Notes: generated by a model not told the origin, from the letters alone. Numbered from the stretch's first letter, positions 1-12,261 are shown. The stretch is 64,000 nt of DNA from an uncultured Mycoplasmatales bacterium (GCA_910578525.1 CAJTRF010000001.1:20350-84349), one strand, 5' to 3'. Program-made: numbers and translations.

Positions 1-728
1 TCATCATCACTGCAGGAGTTGCCCAAAAGAAAGATGGTAATGAAACAAGATTGCAATTAGTTCAAAGAAACGTTAATGTTTTTAAAATGATTATTCCTGA
101 AATTACTAAACGTAATTTTCAAGGTATTTTATTAGTTGTTTCTAACCCTGTTGATATTTTAACAATGGTAACTTTAAAACTATCAGGTTATGAACCTCAT
201 AGAGTAATAGGTTCTGGAACTGTATTAGATACAGCTAGACTTAAATACCATATTGGTGAACACTTGAATATTGACCCACGTTCAGTTCATGTGTATATTG
301 TAGGAGAACATGGTGATAGTGAAATCGCTACATGAAGTGTTGCAACTGTAGCTGGATTACCATTAAATGATTTCTGTGAATTAAGAGGTCATTTTGAACA
401 CAAACAAGCAGAAGATAAAATTCAAGAAATGGTAAGAAGAAGTGGCTATGAAATTTTAACTAGAAAGAACGCGACATATTACGGTGTTGCTATGGCAGTT
501 AATAGAATATGCAAAGCAATTCTTTCTAATGAAAGAGCAATCTTACCGGTTTCAAGTATGTTACATGGTGAGTATGGCTTGAATGACGTATGTTTAAGTG
601 TTCCTACTGTTGTAACAAGTAAGGGTGTTGAAGAAAAAATTATTCTTAAGTTAAGCCAAGAAGAAATTCAAAACTTACACAAATCAGCTAATACTTTAAA
701 AGAAGTATTTAATGGTATTGAATGATAA
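1..728 (+). CDS. ldh: L-lactate dehydrogenase, 3' part (truncated by window edge)
   Basis: Interconverts pyruvate and lactate with NAD(H), regenerating NAD+ for glycolysis in the cytoplasm. About 241 residues are present, read from base 3, so roughly the first 75 of a usual ~315 residues lie outside the window. Visible family motifs are NPVDI and the active-site loop GEHGDSEIATWS, which carries the proton-donating His. One Trp in that loop is encoded by TGA (333-335). The final codons are GAA-TGA(Trp)-TAA, so the gene ends at 728 rather than at the TGA. It converges on the carrier gene ending at 737, with no obvious terminator between them. Malate dehydrogenase is the alternative, but the motifs and the anaerobic, fermentative setting favour LDH. 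Confidence 0.93.
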
Positions 729-736
729 TTCAATAA

Positions 737-2557
737 TTAAAATAATTTAGGAACAGTAGTTCCAATTAAAATTAGGGTAATCATTGTTAACAAGATAATA
801 CCTAACGTTTTTCAAGCACCTTTATAGAAATCATTTAATGAAACTTTACATAATGAACATCCAGCAACGAATGGGCCTGCTGTTGGTGAGAATAGATTAA
901 CAAATCCGTTTGCCAATGAGAACGTTGTAATTGCACCACTAACTGTCAATCCAGAAGTAGATGTCGCAATCGCAGGACCCATTACAGGGAACACAGTTGA
1001 TGCAAATCCACTTGTAGATGGAATCAAGAATGAAAGAATAATAAAGATAACAAATATTATTAATATTCCTAATTGAGCATTAATATTATTCATCATATTT
1101 GATAAACCGCTAACTAATATACTATTAACTCCAGAAGAAGTTAACATCATTGATAATCCTCTTGCAATAGCAATGATGAATGCAACACCTATAAAGTCTC
1201 TTGCACCAGTGAATATGTTTTGTAAAAAGTCTTCTTCACTTTTTCATGTAATAATACCAATTATTAATGCAGAAGTAAAGAATAGGAAAGACATTTCAAT
1301 TAATGATCATCCACCTATACCATGTTCACCTGATCAAATAAATGGCAAGTTTTCTCTTAACCAATTATTGAATCAAGTAAATCCAGTAAAACCCGGTATT
1401 AACCCTTCTCAGTCAATAACCATTAATATCATTAAAAGAAAAGTAAATCCAAAGATTCACAAAATTGCTTTTCTTTTTGTAGTTAATTGATATTGTTCAG
1501 CGTTTCCAATTTTAAAGTGTTTATGATGATCTTCAAATTGTTCATAAACTATTGATTTTTTAGGATCTTTTTTAACTCTATATGCATGATAAGTAACACA
1601 AGTAATTCCAACAATAACTAACAATGCATATGTTATTATTCTTCATGCAATACCAATGGTTGTTGTCAAACCTTCTACACCAGCTGCTGAAACTGCAGGT
1701 GCAATTAAAAATGGGTTAAGAATTGAACCAGCAACTCCTAAACCAGCTCCAAATAAAATAGTAAATAACGAAGTTAATGCATCAAATCCTGCTGCAAGCA
1801 TTATTGGAGTAAGAATTAAATAGAATGGTAAAGTTTCTTCACACATACCAAATGTTGTTCCACCAATAGAAAAACAAAGCATTAGAACGGGAATAAGGTA
1901 TATTTCTTTGCCATTCATTTTCTTAATGATTGCTGATATTCCAGCTTCTATAGATTTAGATGCATTTACTATTTGTAAAAATGCTCCAATAATTAATAGG
2001 AAAATAATTAATTCAGCAGCATCAACAAATCCTTTTAATGGTGACATTAAAACGTCAAGGATTCCAGGGACAACACCAGTTATAGTTTCACCATCTACTT
2101 CATATGTGATTACACCCTTAGTTAAATAAATAATTCATATAATCAACGCAATAGCTAATGTTAAGAAGAAAAGAATAGTGTATGCACTTGGTGCATACGC
2201 TTTTTTATTTTTAACTAATTTATTTTCTTTTAATTTATAAATATAAGAGGTTATTGCGCCAGCAATTGGTATTCATGTTGTATATAAATATGCAATAAAT
2301 TTTGAATCTTTTAAAATGTTTTTGTTTTTCTTTACATTCAATATAGTGAATGTAACAATTAACACAAATGAAACAATTAACAAAAAACATCCAAAAGCTA
2401 AATTAGCGTAAAATTTATTTTTATCTCCATTAAATGCACTACTTCAACATGTGCAACACAATATTAAAAATAATAATGCATATGTAAAAAATAAATTTGA
2501 TCAAATAATCTTATTTCAATATTTTTTTTCTTTAATAACGTTTTTTGTTTGTTTCAT
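737..2557 (-). CDS. YfcC-type (C4-dicarboxylate/amino-acid) membrane carrier
   Basis: A 606-residue multi-spanning membrane protein resembling the YfcC/DcuC-like carrier family. In mycoplasmas such proteins are often annotated as arginine/ornithine or dicarboxylate antiporters; the substrate here is unknown. About a dozen hydrophobic segments are visible. The first lies after a short Lys-rich N-terminus, a hydrophilic linker with many Lys/His sits mid-protein, and the end is hydrophobic. Conserved-looking stretches include SIGGTTFGMCEETLPF and PSTSGFASTVFPVMGP, typical of the two inverted halves of this superfamily. The start at 2557 is the first in-frame ATG, 3 bases after the guaA stop, so it is probably the last gene of the fmt-alaS-guaB-guaA operon. 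Several Trp codons are TGA. Confidence 0.72.
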
Positions 2558-2560
2558 ATT

Positions 2561-4093
2561 CTATTCTCATTCTATTGTGCCTGGTGGTTTTTGAGTAATA
2601 TCATAAACTACACGATTAATGCCTCTAATTTCATTTGTAATTCGAGTTGATATTTTTTGTAAAATATCATAAGGAATTTTTGCAAAATCTGCAGTCATAC
2701 CATCGATTGAAGTTACTGCACGAATAACAATTACATTTTCATAACTTCGTTCATCACCTTTAACACCAACAGTTTTTACGTTTGGTAAAACAGTAAAGTA
2801 TTGTCAAATCGATTTATTTAAACCCGCTTTTGCAATTTCTTCTTGAAGAATCCTATCAGATTGTCTTACTAATTCTAGTTTTTCATTAGTAATTTCTCCA
2901 AGAGTTCTAATTGCTAAACCAGGTCCTGGGAACGGTTGACGACTAACCATTTTTTCAGGTAATCCTAGTTTTCTTCCTAGTTCACGAACCTCATCTTTAA
3001 ATAAGATATTTAAAGGTTCAATCAACTTGAACTTCATATCTTTCGGTAATCCACCAACGTTATGATGAGATTTAATTGTTTGAGCTGTACTTGTGCCTGA
3101 TTCGATAACATCAGTGTAAAGTGTACCCTGTGCTAATCATTTAATTCCTTTTTGTTTGTTAGCATAAGAATCAAACATGTCAATAAATAATTTACCAATT
3201 ATTTTTCTTTTTCTTTCTGGTTCGGTTACACCTTTTAATTGAGTTAAAAAAATCTTTTGAGCATCAATCTTCGTGAACTTGACACCAAAATTGCTGAATG
3301 CATCAACAACATCTTGTGCTTCACGATATCTTAACAACCCATGATCTACAAATAAACAAGTTAATTGTTTACCTATTGCTTTTGCAATTATAGCAGCAGT
3401 TACTGCAGAATCCACTCCACCAGATAATGCACAAATTACTTTATCTTTACCTACTGTAGCTTTAATTTTAGCAACTTCTTGTTTGATGAAAGAATTCATA
3501 TTTCATCATTTTTTTGCTTTGCAAATATTAAAGATAAAGTTACTTAATAAAGTATTGCCTTTCAATGTATGAACTACTTCCGGATGGAATTGTACACCAT
3601 AAATTTTTTGCTTTTCATTAGAAATAATAGCATATTTACAAGTAGATGATTTTGCATTATTAACAAACCCTGTAGGAAGTTTTTCAATTTGTGTGCCATG
3701 AGACATTCATACTTGTTCAGATTTATTTAAACCTTTGGTTAAAGCACATTGTTTAATAATGTTAATATTAGTTTTACCATATTCTTTTTTAGAACACGCA
3801 ACTACTTTACCACCATTCATGTGGGTTGTTAATTGAACACCATAACAAATTCCTAAAATAGGTAAACCTAACTTAAAAATTCCCTTATCAATTTTAGGAG
3901 CACCTTTTGCAAATACAGAATTTGGTCCACCAGAGAAAACAATACCAACAATTGATTTGTCTTTTTTAATGTCTGCAGGTTTAATTGAATTAGGAACCAA
4001 TTCACTATAAACGCCTAAATCTCTTATTCTTCTAACAATTAATTGGTTGTATTGACTACCAAAATCAACAACAATAATCTTATTATTTTCCAT
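2561..4093 (-). CDS. guaA: GMP synthase (glutamine-hydrolysing)
   Basis: Makes GMP from XMP, ATP and glutamine. At 510 residues it matches the family length. The N-terminal class I amidotransferase domain has its nucleophile in GICYGVQ (about Cys83). The ATP-pyrophosphatase domain follows with the P-loop ALSGGVDSAVTAA, and the C-terminal dimerisation domain contains RQPFPGPGLAIR and ends in KPPGTIEWE. The start chosen is the ATG at 4093, where the conserved glutaminase begins (MENNKIIVVDFG). It overlaps the 3' end of guaB by 11 bases, so the two are translationally coupled. Together with GuaB it converts IMP to GMP. TGA codes for Trp several times. Confidence 0.96.
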
Positions 4094-5213
4094 GGTAGTT
4101 AGGTGCTTTTTCAACAATGTCTAAATCGTGAACATGAGATTCGTTGTAACCAGAAATAGTAATCTTCACGAATTTAGCCTTCTTCTTTAATTCTTCAATA
4201 GTACGAGCGCCAGAATAACCCATACCACTTCTTAATCCTCCTACTAATTGGTAAAGGATTTTACCAACTGGTCCTTTGTAAGCTAATTTAGCTTCTACAC
4301 CTTCAGGTACTAATTTAGAAACATCTTGGTTATTTTGGAAGTAACGATCAGATGAACCTCTTTTCATAGCAGCCATAGACCCCATACCAACATATGATTT
4401 AAATTTTTTACCACCTATTGTAATAATCTTTCCTGGAGCTTCATCTGTTGCTGCTAACATTTCTCCTAGCATAACTGAATCTGCACCTGCTCCAATAGCT
4501 TTTGTAATATCACCAGAATATTTAATACCACCATCTGCAATTACTGGAATGTGTTTTCTTTTTGCATATGAATACACTTTAGCAACCGCTGTCAATTGAG
4601 GTACACCTACACCTGATACAATTCTTGTAGTACAAATAGATCCTGGACCAATACCAACTTTTAAACCATCAACACCTGCTTTAATTAAGTGCTTTGCACC
4701 AGATACTGTTGCAATGTTTCCAGCAATTAATTGTAATTCTGGAAATTTGGTTTTAATTTCTTTTACTCTAGAAATAACATTGTAAGAGTCACCGTGTGCA
4801 CTATCTAAAGAAACTACATCAACCCCAGCAGAAACTAGTGCAGTAACTCTTGCAATACAATTAGCAGCAATACTAATTGCTGCACCAACAATTAATTTAC
4901 CCTTATTGTCTACGTTTGCATCTGGATATTTTTTCTTATCAAACTTGAAGTGTTTAACAGCTTTAATCATTTCAGCTTGTTCCTCAATAGATAAGTTTTT
5001 ATGAATAAACGCTATTCCTCCAGCTAGCGCCATCGCTATTCCCATATCTTTTTCACTAACTGTATCCATTGCAGCAGAAATGATAGGAATATTTAATGAG
5101 ATTTTTTTAGTTAATTTAGTTTTAACGTTAACGTCACGTGGTATTACATCTGAATAATTAGGAATTAATAGAACATCACCAAACGTTCTTCCATATTGTA
5201 CATTTTTTAGCAT
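4083..5213 (-). CDS. guaB: IMP dehydrogenase lacking the CBS (Bateman) domain
   Basis: Oxidises IMP to XMP with NAD+, the first committed step to GMP. It has 376 residues against about 485 for the usual bacterial enzyme. The catalytic loop GPGSICTTRIVSG (Cys194), the N-terminal FGDVLLIPNYS, SAAMDTVS and the C-terminal GLRSGMGYSGA are all present. After residue about 85 the sequence passes through a short linker (KKYPDANVDNKGK) straight into GAAIS, with no room for the paired CBS domains that normally mediate ATP/GTP regulation. The gene lies directly upstream of guaA. The GMP-reductase alternative is less likely given the loop and its pairing with guaA. Confidence 0.94.
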   Translation of the reverse strand: MLKNVQYGRTFGDVLLIPNYSDVIPRDVNVKTKLTKKISLNIPIISAAMDTVSEKDMGIAMALAGGIAFIHKNLSIEEQAEMIKAVKHFKFDKKKYPDANVDNKGKLIVGAAISIAANCIARVTALVSAGVDVVSLDSAHGDSYNVISRVKEIKTKFPELQLIAGNIATVSGAKHLIKAGVDGLKVGIGPGSICTTRIVSGVGVPQLTAVAKVYSYAKRKHIPVIADGGIKYSGDITKAIGAGADSVMLGEMLAATDEAPGKIITIGGKKFKSYVGMGSMAAMKRGSSDRYFQNNQDVSKLVPEGVEAKLAYKGPVGKILYQLVGGLRSGMGYSGARTIEELKKKAKFVKITISGYNESHVHDLDIVEKAPNYHGK

Positions 5214-5270
5214 AAGGGTTATTTAATAAAAATTATTATATATTAAATACTTAAATAATATATTAAAAGA

Positions 5271-7976
5271 CTATTGGTCTTTAATGGAATTTAAAACTGA
5301 CTCAAAATTAATTGTTCCATTGCATCCACCTTGAGCAAAAGTGTCTCTTCCACCACCACTTCCCTTAGTAATTACATTAAGTTTTTTAACTAGTTCACCT
5401 GCATTAAAGTTATTTTCTTGACAAAATTGTTTGTTAGCCATACAAACATATTGAGTTTTAGTGTCTAATAAACTTAAAGCAACATAAGCGTGTTGTTTAT
5501 CCTCGTTAATCAATTCAGTTAATGCTGATGAAATGGTTTTTAAATCTAAATTAGTAAATTTATTGATTAAAATTTTAGGAGACTGATCCATAGATTTATA
5601 TTCTTCTTTAATCATCCTAATGTTATTAGAAGCATTTTGTTTGTTATAAGACAAAATTAATTTATTGTAAATACCATTTAACTCATTAAACTTATTTACT
5701 AAATCATGATATTCTGCTAAATCATTTTTGTATGAAACTGTAGACAATAATTTAGTGTATTGATCATCTTTAATGTTCTTTGAAGATAAATCTTCATTCA
5801 TTAAATTGATCTTTTGTTGAATTTTGTTAATTTGTTCATCTAAATATTTAGAAACAGTTTCGTTTGAAGTGATAGCTTCGATTCTGTATAGTCCACCACC
5901 TACTGAGAAAAGTTTAGTAATCATAAACTTTTCAATATCTTTAGTATTTTTAACATGAGTACCACCACATATATCAGTTGTAATGTCTTGCATCTTAACA
6001 ACTCTTAGTTTACCACCAATCTTCTTATATACGTCTTCAAAGTGTCCTACTGCATTTTCTTGTTTAGCTTCTTCTAATGTTAACATGTTTATGCAAACAG
6101 GTTTATTAGCTTGAATGTAGCTATTTACTTCATCTTCAATTTTCATTAATTCATCATTTGATAAATGATGATCACATGAAAAATCGAAAGTAACTTTTTC
6201 AGGAGATTTAAATGCACCTTCTTGGTTAATATTTTGATCTATTAAAGTTCTTAAAGCTTTATGTAATAAATGTTCTGTTGAATGGTTTTTAGTAACTAAT
6301 GAACGATTGTGTTCATTAATTTGTAAATCAGCATGATCATTAAGTTTAATGCTTGCATTAGCTACATGATGAAAATGTTGACCATTAGGACCTTTAATTA
6401 CATCATCAACTTTAACTTGATTATTGTTGATAGTAATAATTCCTGTATCACAAATTTGACCACCACTTGTGGCATAAAACACAGTGTTATCGAATACTAC
6501 TCAACCATTACCATTTAATGAATTAACTTGATTAAAATCTTCATCAAACAAACCAATAACTAATGCATTATTCAACTTTGTTGAATCATAATCGAATGTT
6601 GAAGTTTCTTTATAGTTAAGCAATGTTGCATTTTGTTGCATCATTCCTTTCACATCTTTTCTAGATTTAGAAACTTCTTGATGAGTTTTAATCATCTTTG
6701 CATACTCTTCTTTATCAATTTTGATATGATGATAGTTCATCATCTCTTCAACTAATTCATATGGGAAACCATATGTTTCTGTTAATTTAAAAGCTGTTCT
6801 AGCATCAAAGTTTCTGCTATTTAACGCTTTATTAAATAATTCAAAACCATTGTCAAGAGTTTTATTAAATAAAACTTCTTCTTCTTGTAAAACCTTAATA
6901 ACTTTATCTCTTGTTTGAGTTAAATAAGGATAAAATTCTTTATTGACATCAATCAAAGCATCAACTGTAATTGAAATAAATGATTCTTTGATTTCAAGTC
7001 TACGTGCACACACCATAGCACGTCTGATTAATTTTCTTAATACAGAACCACGATCTTTTGCAAATGGTAAAGCACCATCTGAAATAGCAAACATATTTGC
7101 CTTGATATGATCAACAATTACTATGTAATCATGATTAATTAACTTTTGAGTTAAATCATTTCCAAAATAAGCATTCATATCATATTGCTTGTTAGTCAAT
7201 TTACCAATTGCTCTAATAACACTTTGGAATTCATTGGTATCATAATTAGTTGGGACATCTTGGAAGATACACGCAAATCTTTCTAAACCCGCTCCAGTAT
7301 CTATATTCTTTCTAGCTAATTCAGTGTAATGATTAGTTCCGTCATTATTGAATTGGCTAAACACAATATTTCAAATTTCTACATAACGATCATTTTCGAT
7401 ATCTTCAAAGATTAATTTTTCTCCAAGTTTATTTGGATCGTATTTTTCACCACGATCAAAATAAATTTCAGTACAAGGACCACAAGGTCCTTGACCTACA
7501 TCTCAAAAATTACGATCACGATTACCTTTGATAATTCTATTAGGTGGTACACCTAATGAAACTCATTTATTAAAAGCAATTTCATCATCTTCAAAAATAG
7601 TAAAATATAGTTTTGATAATGGAATCTCAAAACGTTTAGTTAATAATTCAAAAGCGAATTCAATAGCTTCTGGTTTAAAATAATCTCCAATAGAGAAGTT
7701 ACCCATCATTTCAAAGAAAGTATGATGTCTTGCAGTTACACCAACATTGAAAATATCGTTAGTTCTAATTGACTTTTGAACATTAACTAATCTTTGGCTA
7801 GGTGGATTTGATTTTCCTGAAAAATAATCTTTAAGAGTAGCTACTCCAGAGTTAATTCATAACAATGAAGGATCATTTACAGGAATTAATGACTTTGGCT
7901 CTACAAATAAATGATTTTTTTCTTTAAAAAAATCAATTCATATTTCTCTTATTTGTTGAGCAGATAGTTTATCCAT
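5271..7976 (-). CDS. alaS: Alanyl-tRNA synthetase
   Basis: Charges tRNA-Ala with alanine and hydrolyses mischarged tRNA. At 901 residues it is of normal length. In order it has the class II catalytic domain (MMGNFSIGDYF, GQGPCGPCTEIYFD), the RRAMVCAR region, the editing domain with zinc-site motifs NHSTEHLLHKAL and CGGTHVKNT, and the C-terminal C-Ala domain with KGSGGGRDTFAQGG. The start at 7976 (MDKLSAQQIREIW) fits the family. It lies 20 bases downstream of fmt and 57 bases upstream of guaB on the same strand, in a run of translation and purine genes. Many Trp codons are TGA. Confidence 0.97.
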
Positions 7977-7996
7977 ATAAGTATTTATTATATTTA

Positions 7997-8926
7997 CTAT
8001 TTAAAGAAACTTAAAGGCTTAAATATATGATTACCATTAATTAATTGAGAAACTTGCATTCTTTTTTTACCAGGTAATTGAATCTCTTTTAGTAATAAAC
8101 AATTCTTACCTGTTTCTACTAAAATTCCTTGTTTATCAATCATAACTATTTTTCCAGGACTAGTTGTAGTCTGTTCTACAACTTCTGATTTGTAAATCTT
8201 CACATTAAGATTTTCATATGTTGTAAAAGCTGCTGGTTTATCATATAAACCACGCAATAGATTATTAATTGAAAAAGCATCTTTTGTTCAATCAATCTTC
8301 TCATCTTCATGAGAGATTGTTCTACAAAATGTAGCTTTAGTATCATCTTGTTTAATTACATTAGATGGGTTAAATAATTTATCAAAATTATTTTTAATCA
8401 TCTTCACAGATAATTGACTTAGTTTATCATACAAAGATAAATAGTTATCAGAAGCATCTATTTTTATTTCTTCTTGAAATAAAATATCTCCTGCATCTAA
8501 TTTGTCAGTAACATAAATAAAACTTACTCCAGTTTTATTTTCTCCATTAATCAATGCGCTTTGAATAGGAGATGCTCCTCTATATTTTGGTAATAATGAT
8601 GGATGAACATTAACTGATTTATATTTAGGTAATTCTAAAATTGAATTCGGAATTATTTTTCCATAGGCACATGTAAAAATCAAATCAATATTCATTGATT
8701 TAAGTTCTTCATAAATATCAGATAGATGTTCTGGTTGAAATAATTTAAGATTATTTTTAAGTGCTAATTCTTTAACAGGACTGTAAATAATCTTATTGTT
8801 TCTACCAGAAGGTTTATCACTCCGTGTGATAACAGCAACAATATTAGCATTAACATCAATTAATGCTTGCAAACAATCTGCTGCTATTTGTGGTGTTCCA
8901 ATAAAAACTACTGATTTATTACACAT
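7997..8926 (-). CDS. fmt: Methionyl-tRNA formyltransferase
   Basis: Formylates the initiator Met-tRNA using 10-formyltetrahydrofolate, preparing it for initiation. It has 309 residues, as in the family. The N-terminal hydrolase fold starts with VVFIGTPQIAADCLQALI. The substrate-binding signature SLLPKYRGASPIQ is visible, followed by GVSFIYVTDKLDAGDIL. A C-terminal OB-like domain carries the hydrophobic end of the protein. One TGA Trp lies near 8285-8287. It is the first gene of the minus-strand run that continues into alaS, and it is divergent from cutC across a 40-base gap. Its need for folate fits the nearby folate-type ECF component gene and the DHFR/ThyA genes further on. Confidence 0.95.
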
Positions 8927-8966
8927 ATCTTTATTATAAAGTTAACATATATAATAATTAATAACT

Positions 8967-9587
8967 ATGAGAATCATTAGAGAAGCTTGTGTAGAAACAA
9001 AAAAAGAAATAGATTCAGCATATGCAAAAAATGCTGAAAGAATTGAATTGTGTAGTCATCTAGATCATGGAGGTTATACCCCTACTCCTAGCCTTGTTAA
9101 GTACTCAACTAGTTTTAAGAATAGTAATGTGTTGATTATGATAAGAAGAAAAGATGATAATTTTGTTACTAACAAAAAAGATATGGCAAAATTAATAAAA
9201 GATATTAAAGCTTTTGCAAAAAGTAAAATTAAAGGTTATGTCTTTGGTTTATTAACAAAAGAAAATAAAGTTGATGTTGAAAATATGAAAAAATTAATGA
9301 GCTATGTTCCCGCTAATAAATACGTAGTTTTTCATATGGCTTTTGACTTAATTGAAGACAAGAAAGAAGCTATTGATCAATTAACTCAATTGGAAGTTAG
9401 AAGAATTCTAACTAAAGGTGGAAATGATATAGCAATGAACAACATTAAATCTTTAATTGCATTAAAGAAATATGCTCATGAAAAGATTGAATTAGTTGTT
9501 GGTGGTAAAGTTTCTGATGACAACTATTTAATAATTAATAAGAAAACTGGAATTAATCAATTCCACGGACGTAAGTTAGCTTGTTAA
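8967..9587 (+). CDS. cutC: CutC family protein
   Basis: A 206-residue TIM-barrel protein of the CutC family, historically linked to copper homeostasis, though that role is disputed and its reaction is unknown. Family signatures are clear: REACVET near the N-terminus, AERIELCSHLDHGGYTPT, VFHMAFDLI, VRRILTKGG and the C-terminal QFHGRK. It is about 40 residues shorter than E. coli CutC. A TATAAT box at 8950-8955, 11 bases before the ATG, suggests a very short leader. Its end overlaps the stop of the convergent ECF component gene by 4 bases. Confidence 0.88.
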   Translation: MRIIREACVETKKEIDSAYAKNAERIELCSHLDHGGYTPTPSLVKYSTSFKNSNVLIMIRRKDDNFVTNKKDMAKLIKDIKAFAKSKIKGYVFGLLTKENKVDVENMKKLMSYVPANKYVVFHMAFDLIEDKKEAIDQLTQLEVRRILTKGGNDIAMNNIKSLIALKKYAHEKIELVVGGKVSDDNYLIINKKTGINQFHGRKLAC

Positions 9588-10507
9588 TTAGAAAATCATT
9601 TATTAACATCTCAACGAGAATTTAAACCATTTAACATATTATCAAATGAAGGTGTAAGAGCCCAAATTATTCCTACGAATAAAAAACTTTCAAACGGGTC
9701 TTTTACTGATTGAATAATAACTTTTGGTATCAAATAAACTATAAGACCATATTGTTCAAATTTTGCAGGAAGTTTACCATTCAACGCTCTCAAATATTCA
9801 ACTGTCGCAATAGGACCTATTGCAAATGAAAAAATTTCCATAAGCAAAACAACTAATGTTGTCCCATAAATGAAGAGTAATAAATGAGATTTATTCTCTT
9901 TATACGTATGGTATTGGTATACAGTTACAAACTCCATAATGATGATGAATAGAGCCATCAAACATAAAGCTAATACTTTATAAAAATCATATTTTCCATC
10001 AAACTTACCTGCAACATTTCCGGGGTCTGCTCACGACAATAATGCTCCTAAACAAATAGCAGCAAACAAGAAATAAATGATTTGTTGTGCAAGTAAATCA
10101 ATTCAAATTTTTAAATGTTTTGATTGACTTCTTGTTCTATAAACAAATCCAAAAATTCCTGATATTACACATACACAAGATTCTTGAATTGCATACATTC
10201 AAAATCAAATACCACTTGTGAATATTAAATAACACAATGTATCTGTAACTCATCCAAAGAAGAAACCAACTACCGGACCAAAATATCATCCTGCTACCAT
10301 AAGTGGAACTCAAGAAAAAGAAATATTTTGAACAAAGCCAGGTATTGGAATGCTTACAATACTAAAAATTAATCTTAATGAAATTAAGATTGCTAAATAA
10401 GCCATTAGTTTAGTATTTTTAAAAACACTTAGTGGATAAAGTGGAAATAAAAAGTTTCAAACTGTGTGTTTTTTAATAGCATTAAATCCACCTTGTTTTG
10501 TTTCCAT
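9584..10507 (-). CDS. ECF transporter S component (folate-type)
   Basis: A 307-residue membrane protein resembling the substrate-binding S components of energy-coupling-factor vitamin transporters, closest in feel to the folate family. After a short cytoplasmic start come LAILISLRLIFSIVSIPIPG and then SWVPLMVAGWYFGPVVGFFFG, the arrangement of S-component helices 1-3. About six membrane segments follow. It would bind a vitamin outside the cell and rely on EcfA/EcfT encoded elsewhere, since none is in this window. The start at 10507 is 2 bases after the stop of the upstream membrane protein gene, implying cotranscription. Several Trp codons are TGA. The family is fairly sure; the substrate is not. 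Confidence 0.75.
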
Positions 10508-10509
10508 AG

Positions 10510-11634
10510 TTAATAACCAAAACCAGTTCCTCTAGACATGTCATCCATATATTGTTGAATTAATTGATTAACTTTTGCTTTATCAACTTTTGGATTGAAA
10601 ACATTACCACAAATAATTACAACTAATGTGATAAAGAAAGTCACCATGGATAATACTTCACAAGAAAAGAATCCGTATAGTTCTGCTTTAATATTTTGGT
10701 TAGCATTAATCAAATCATTCAAACTATCAAATATTGAAACATGAGAAGTATATTTAATATTAAAACAATCAAATATGTATCAAAATACAAAGAAAAAGAT
10801 TATGAAATATACCCCCATAAATTCAAACCTATATAAGAGATTTTCATTTAAATTTTTCTTTCCATTTACAAATACATTTTTATAGCATACATATGCATAG
10901 TAATAGAAACCTGCTCCTAGCAATACATACAAACTTGCAGTTCAAGACAAATATGTATATGTTTCTTTACCATCAACAATACCACCATTTTTAAACTGAC
11001 CTATAGCTAATCCAAAAATTCCAGTCAAGAACACAAATGTTCCTAAAGCTAGTAAACAAAAGAAGAAAATCTTCTTTATGATAGGAATAATTTTTGGTTT
11101 AGAATCATAAACATAAACTCTTCCATTTCTAATATCATCTTTTAACTTGACTTGAGCAGACATTTGTAAAAACGGATTGTTAATACCACTTGTTCCTGAA
11201 AATTTACCAAAAGGGTTTGAATAAGTATTATTAGTTTGTCTAGGGTTTACATCTTCTGTTTTAACTTCTTCTGCTTTAGAACTATCTAATTTGTTTAAAA
11301 CAGAAATATCTACTTTAAAAATATTTTTTATGTAAATAGATAAATAATTAATATCATCTAGTAATTGGAATTTGTCAGAATAATTGATTGTTTCATCAAC
11401 AACAAAGTTAGATTTTGATAATTCATTAAAACGATCTAACAATTTATTAGGCAATGTCTCAGAAGATTTATTCTTCTTTTTTAAATAGAAAAGAATATTT
11501 AATTCTTTTTTAATAACATTTTTGAATTGTTCATCTGAACTAATTTTGCTTAAAACATCTTGTCTTTTTGTATGTAAAACAATATCTAGCTCATCTAATA
11601 ATTTCGTCTCACAAATTTTTGGGTCAAAATCCAT
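10510..11634 (-). CDS. Hypothetical four-helix membrane protein
   Basis: Not recognised. It has 374 residues. The first ~180 are hydrophilic, rich in Lys, Asp and Asn, without a signal peptide, with a Pro/Asn/Gly-rich linker (NPFGKFSGTSGINNPF). After that come four strongly hydrophobic stretches, starting near IIKKIFFFCLLALGTF and ending near MVTFFITLVVIICGNVF, then a short charged tail. This suggests a large cytoplasmic N-terminal domain anchored by four helices. A TATAAT box (11643-11648, minus strand) just upstream of the start marks a likely promoter. It is cotranscribed with the ECF S-component gene, so a role near transport is possible but unproven. Confidence 0.7.
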
Positions 11635-11741
11635 ATTTCTATATTATAGTGTGTATTAAACTATAAATTAATTTTATACTAAACTCTTAATAATAAGATG
11701 CTTTTATTATTACAAGAAATAAAAATAAATTTTATATAACT

Positions 11742-12113
11742 TTATTTCCCCAACAAATAACCTATATATGTCAATATAACACCAAATACTGTTGTGCCTA
11801 CAATATAAAGAAAAGCATACAATATTTGCCCATCCTTGAACATCTGAAAACATTCAAAACTAAAGGTAGAGAAAGTAGTTAAACCGCCAAGAAAACCTAT
11901 TGTAATAAATGTTTTTAATGTTGGATTAAAATTTTGAATCCTATTTAATGACAATCCAAATATCAACCCCATAACAAAGCATCCAAATAAATTTACTAAT
12001 AATGTTGCATAAATTGATTTATTAAATGAACATTGACTTAAATAAGTTAATAAATACCTAATTGTAGCTCCAATGCCTCCACCAACAAAAACAGCAAGAA
12101 TATTGTAAAACAT
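11742..12113 (-). CDS. crcB: Fluoride ion channel CrcB/FluC
   Basis: A small membrane protein of about 123 residues and four helices that exports fluoride as a dual-topology dimer. Family marks are GGGIGATIRYLLT at the N-terminus, the ATLLVNLFGCFVMG helix and the signature GFLGGLTTFSTFSFE, whose Phe/Thr residues line the pore. The ATG at 12113 was chosen because MFYNILAVFVGGGIG is where family members start; an in-frame ATG at 12170 would add an unlikely 19-residue extension. I see no fluoride riboswitch upstream. It is divergent from the restriction-modification locus. Confidence 0.9.
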   Translation of the reverse strand: MFYNILAVFVGGGIGATIRYLLTYLSQCSFNKSIYATLLVNLFGCFVMGLIFGLSLNRIQNFNPTLKTFITIGFLGGLTTFSTFSFECFQMFKDGQILYAFLYIVGTTVFGVILTYIGYLLGK

Positions 12114-12261
12114 ATAAACATTATATATTAGTTTGTTTTGCAAACGCGCAAAGAAACTTAAATAATACAAGCGTTTTTAAATCAACTAATTGCTAATAAC
12201 AAGATAAATGAAGTCAATATACAAAATTTTATAAATATATAAATATTTATTCAAGTTTTTA

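Noticed and set aside
1173..1490. Plus-strand open frame inside the YfcC-type carrier gene
   Set aside because: It is an antisense shadow of a continuous minus-strand carrier with clear membrane segments; the same applies to similar frames inside deoC, ackA, rsmH, ktrB and ftsZ.
12114..12240. Possible fluoride riboswitch upstream of crcB
   Set aside because: I could not find the conserved pseudoknot core or a matching terminator in the leader; only AT-rich sequence is visible.
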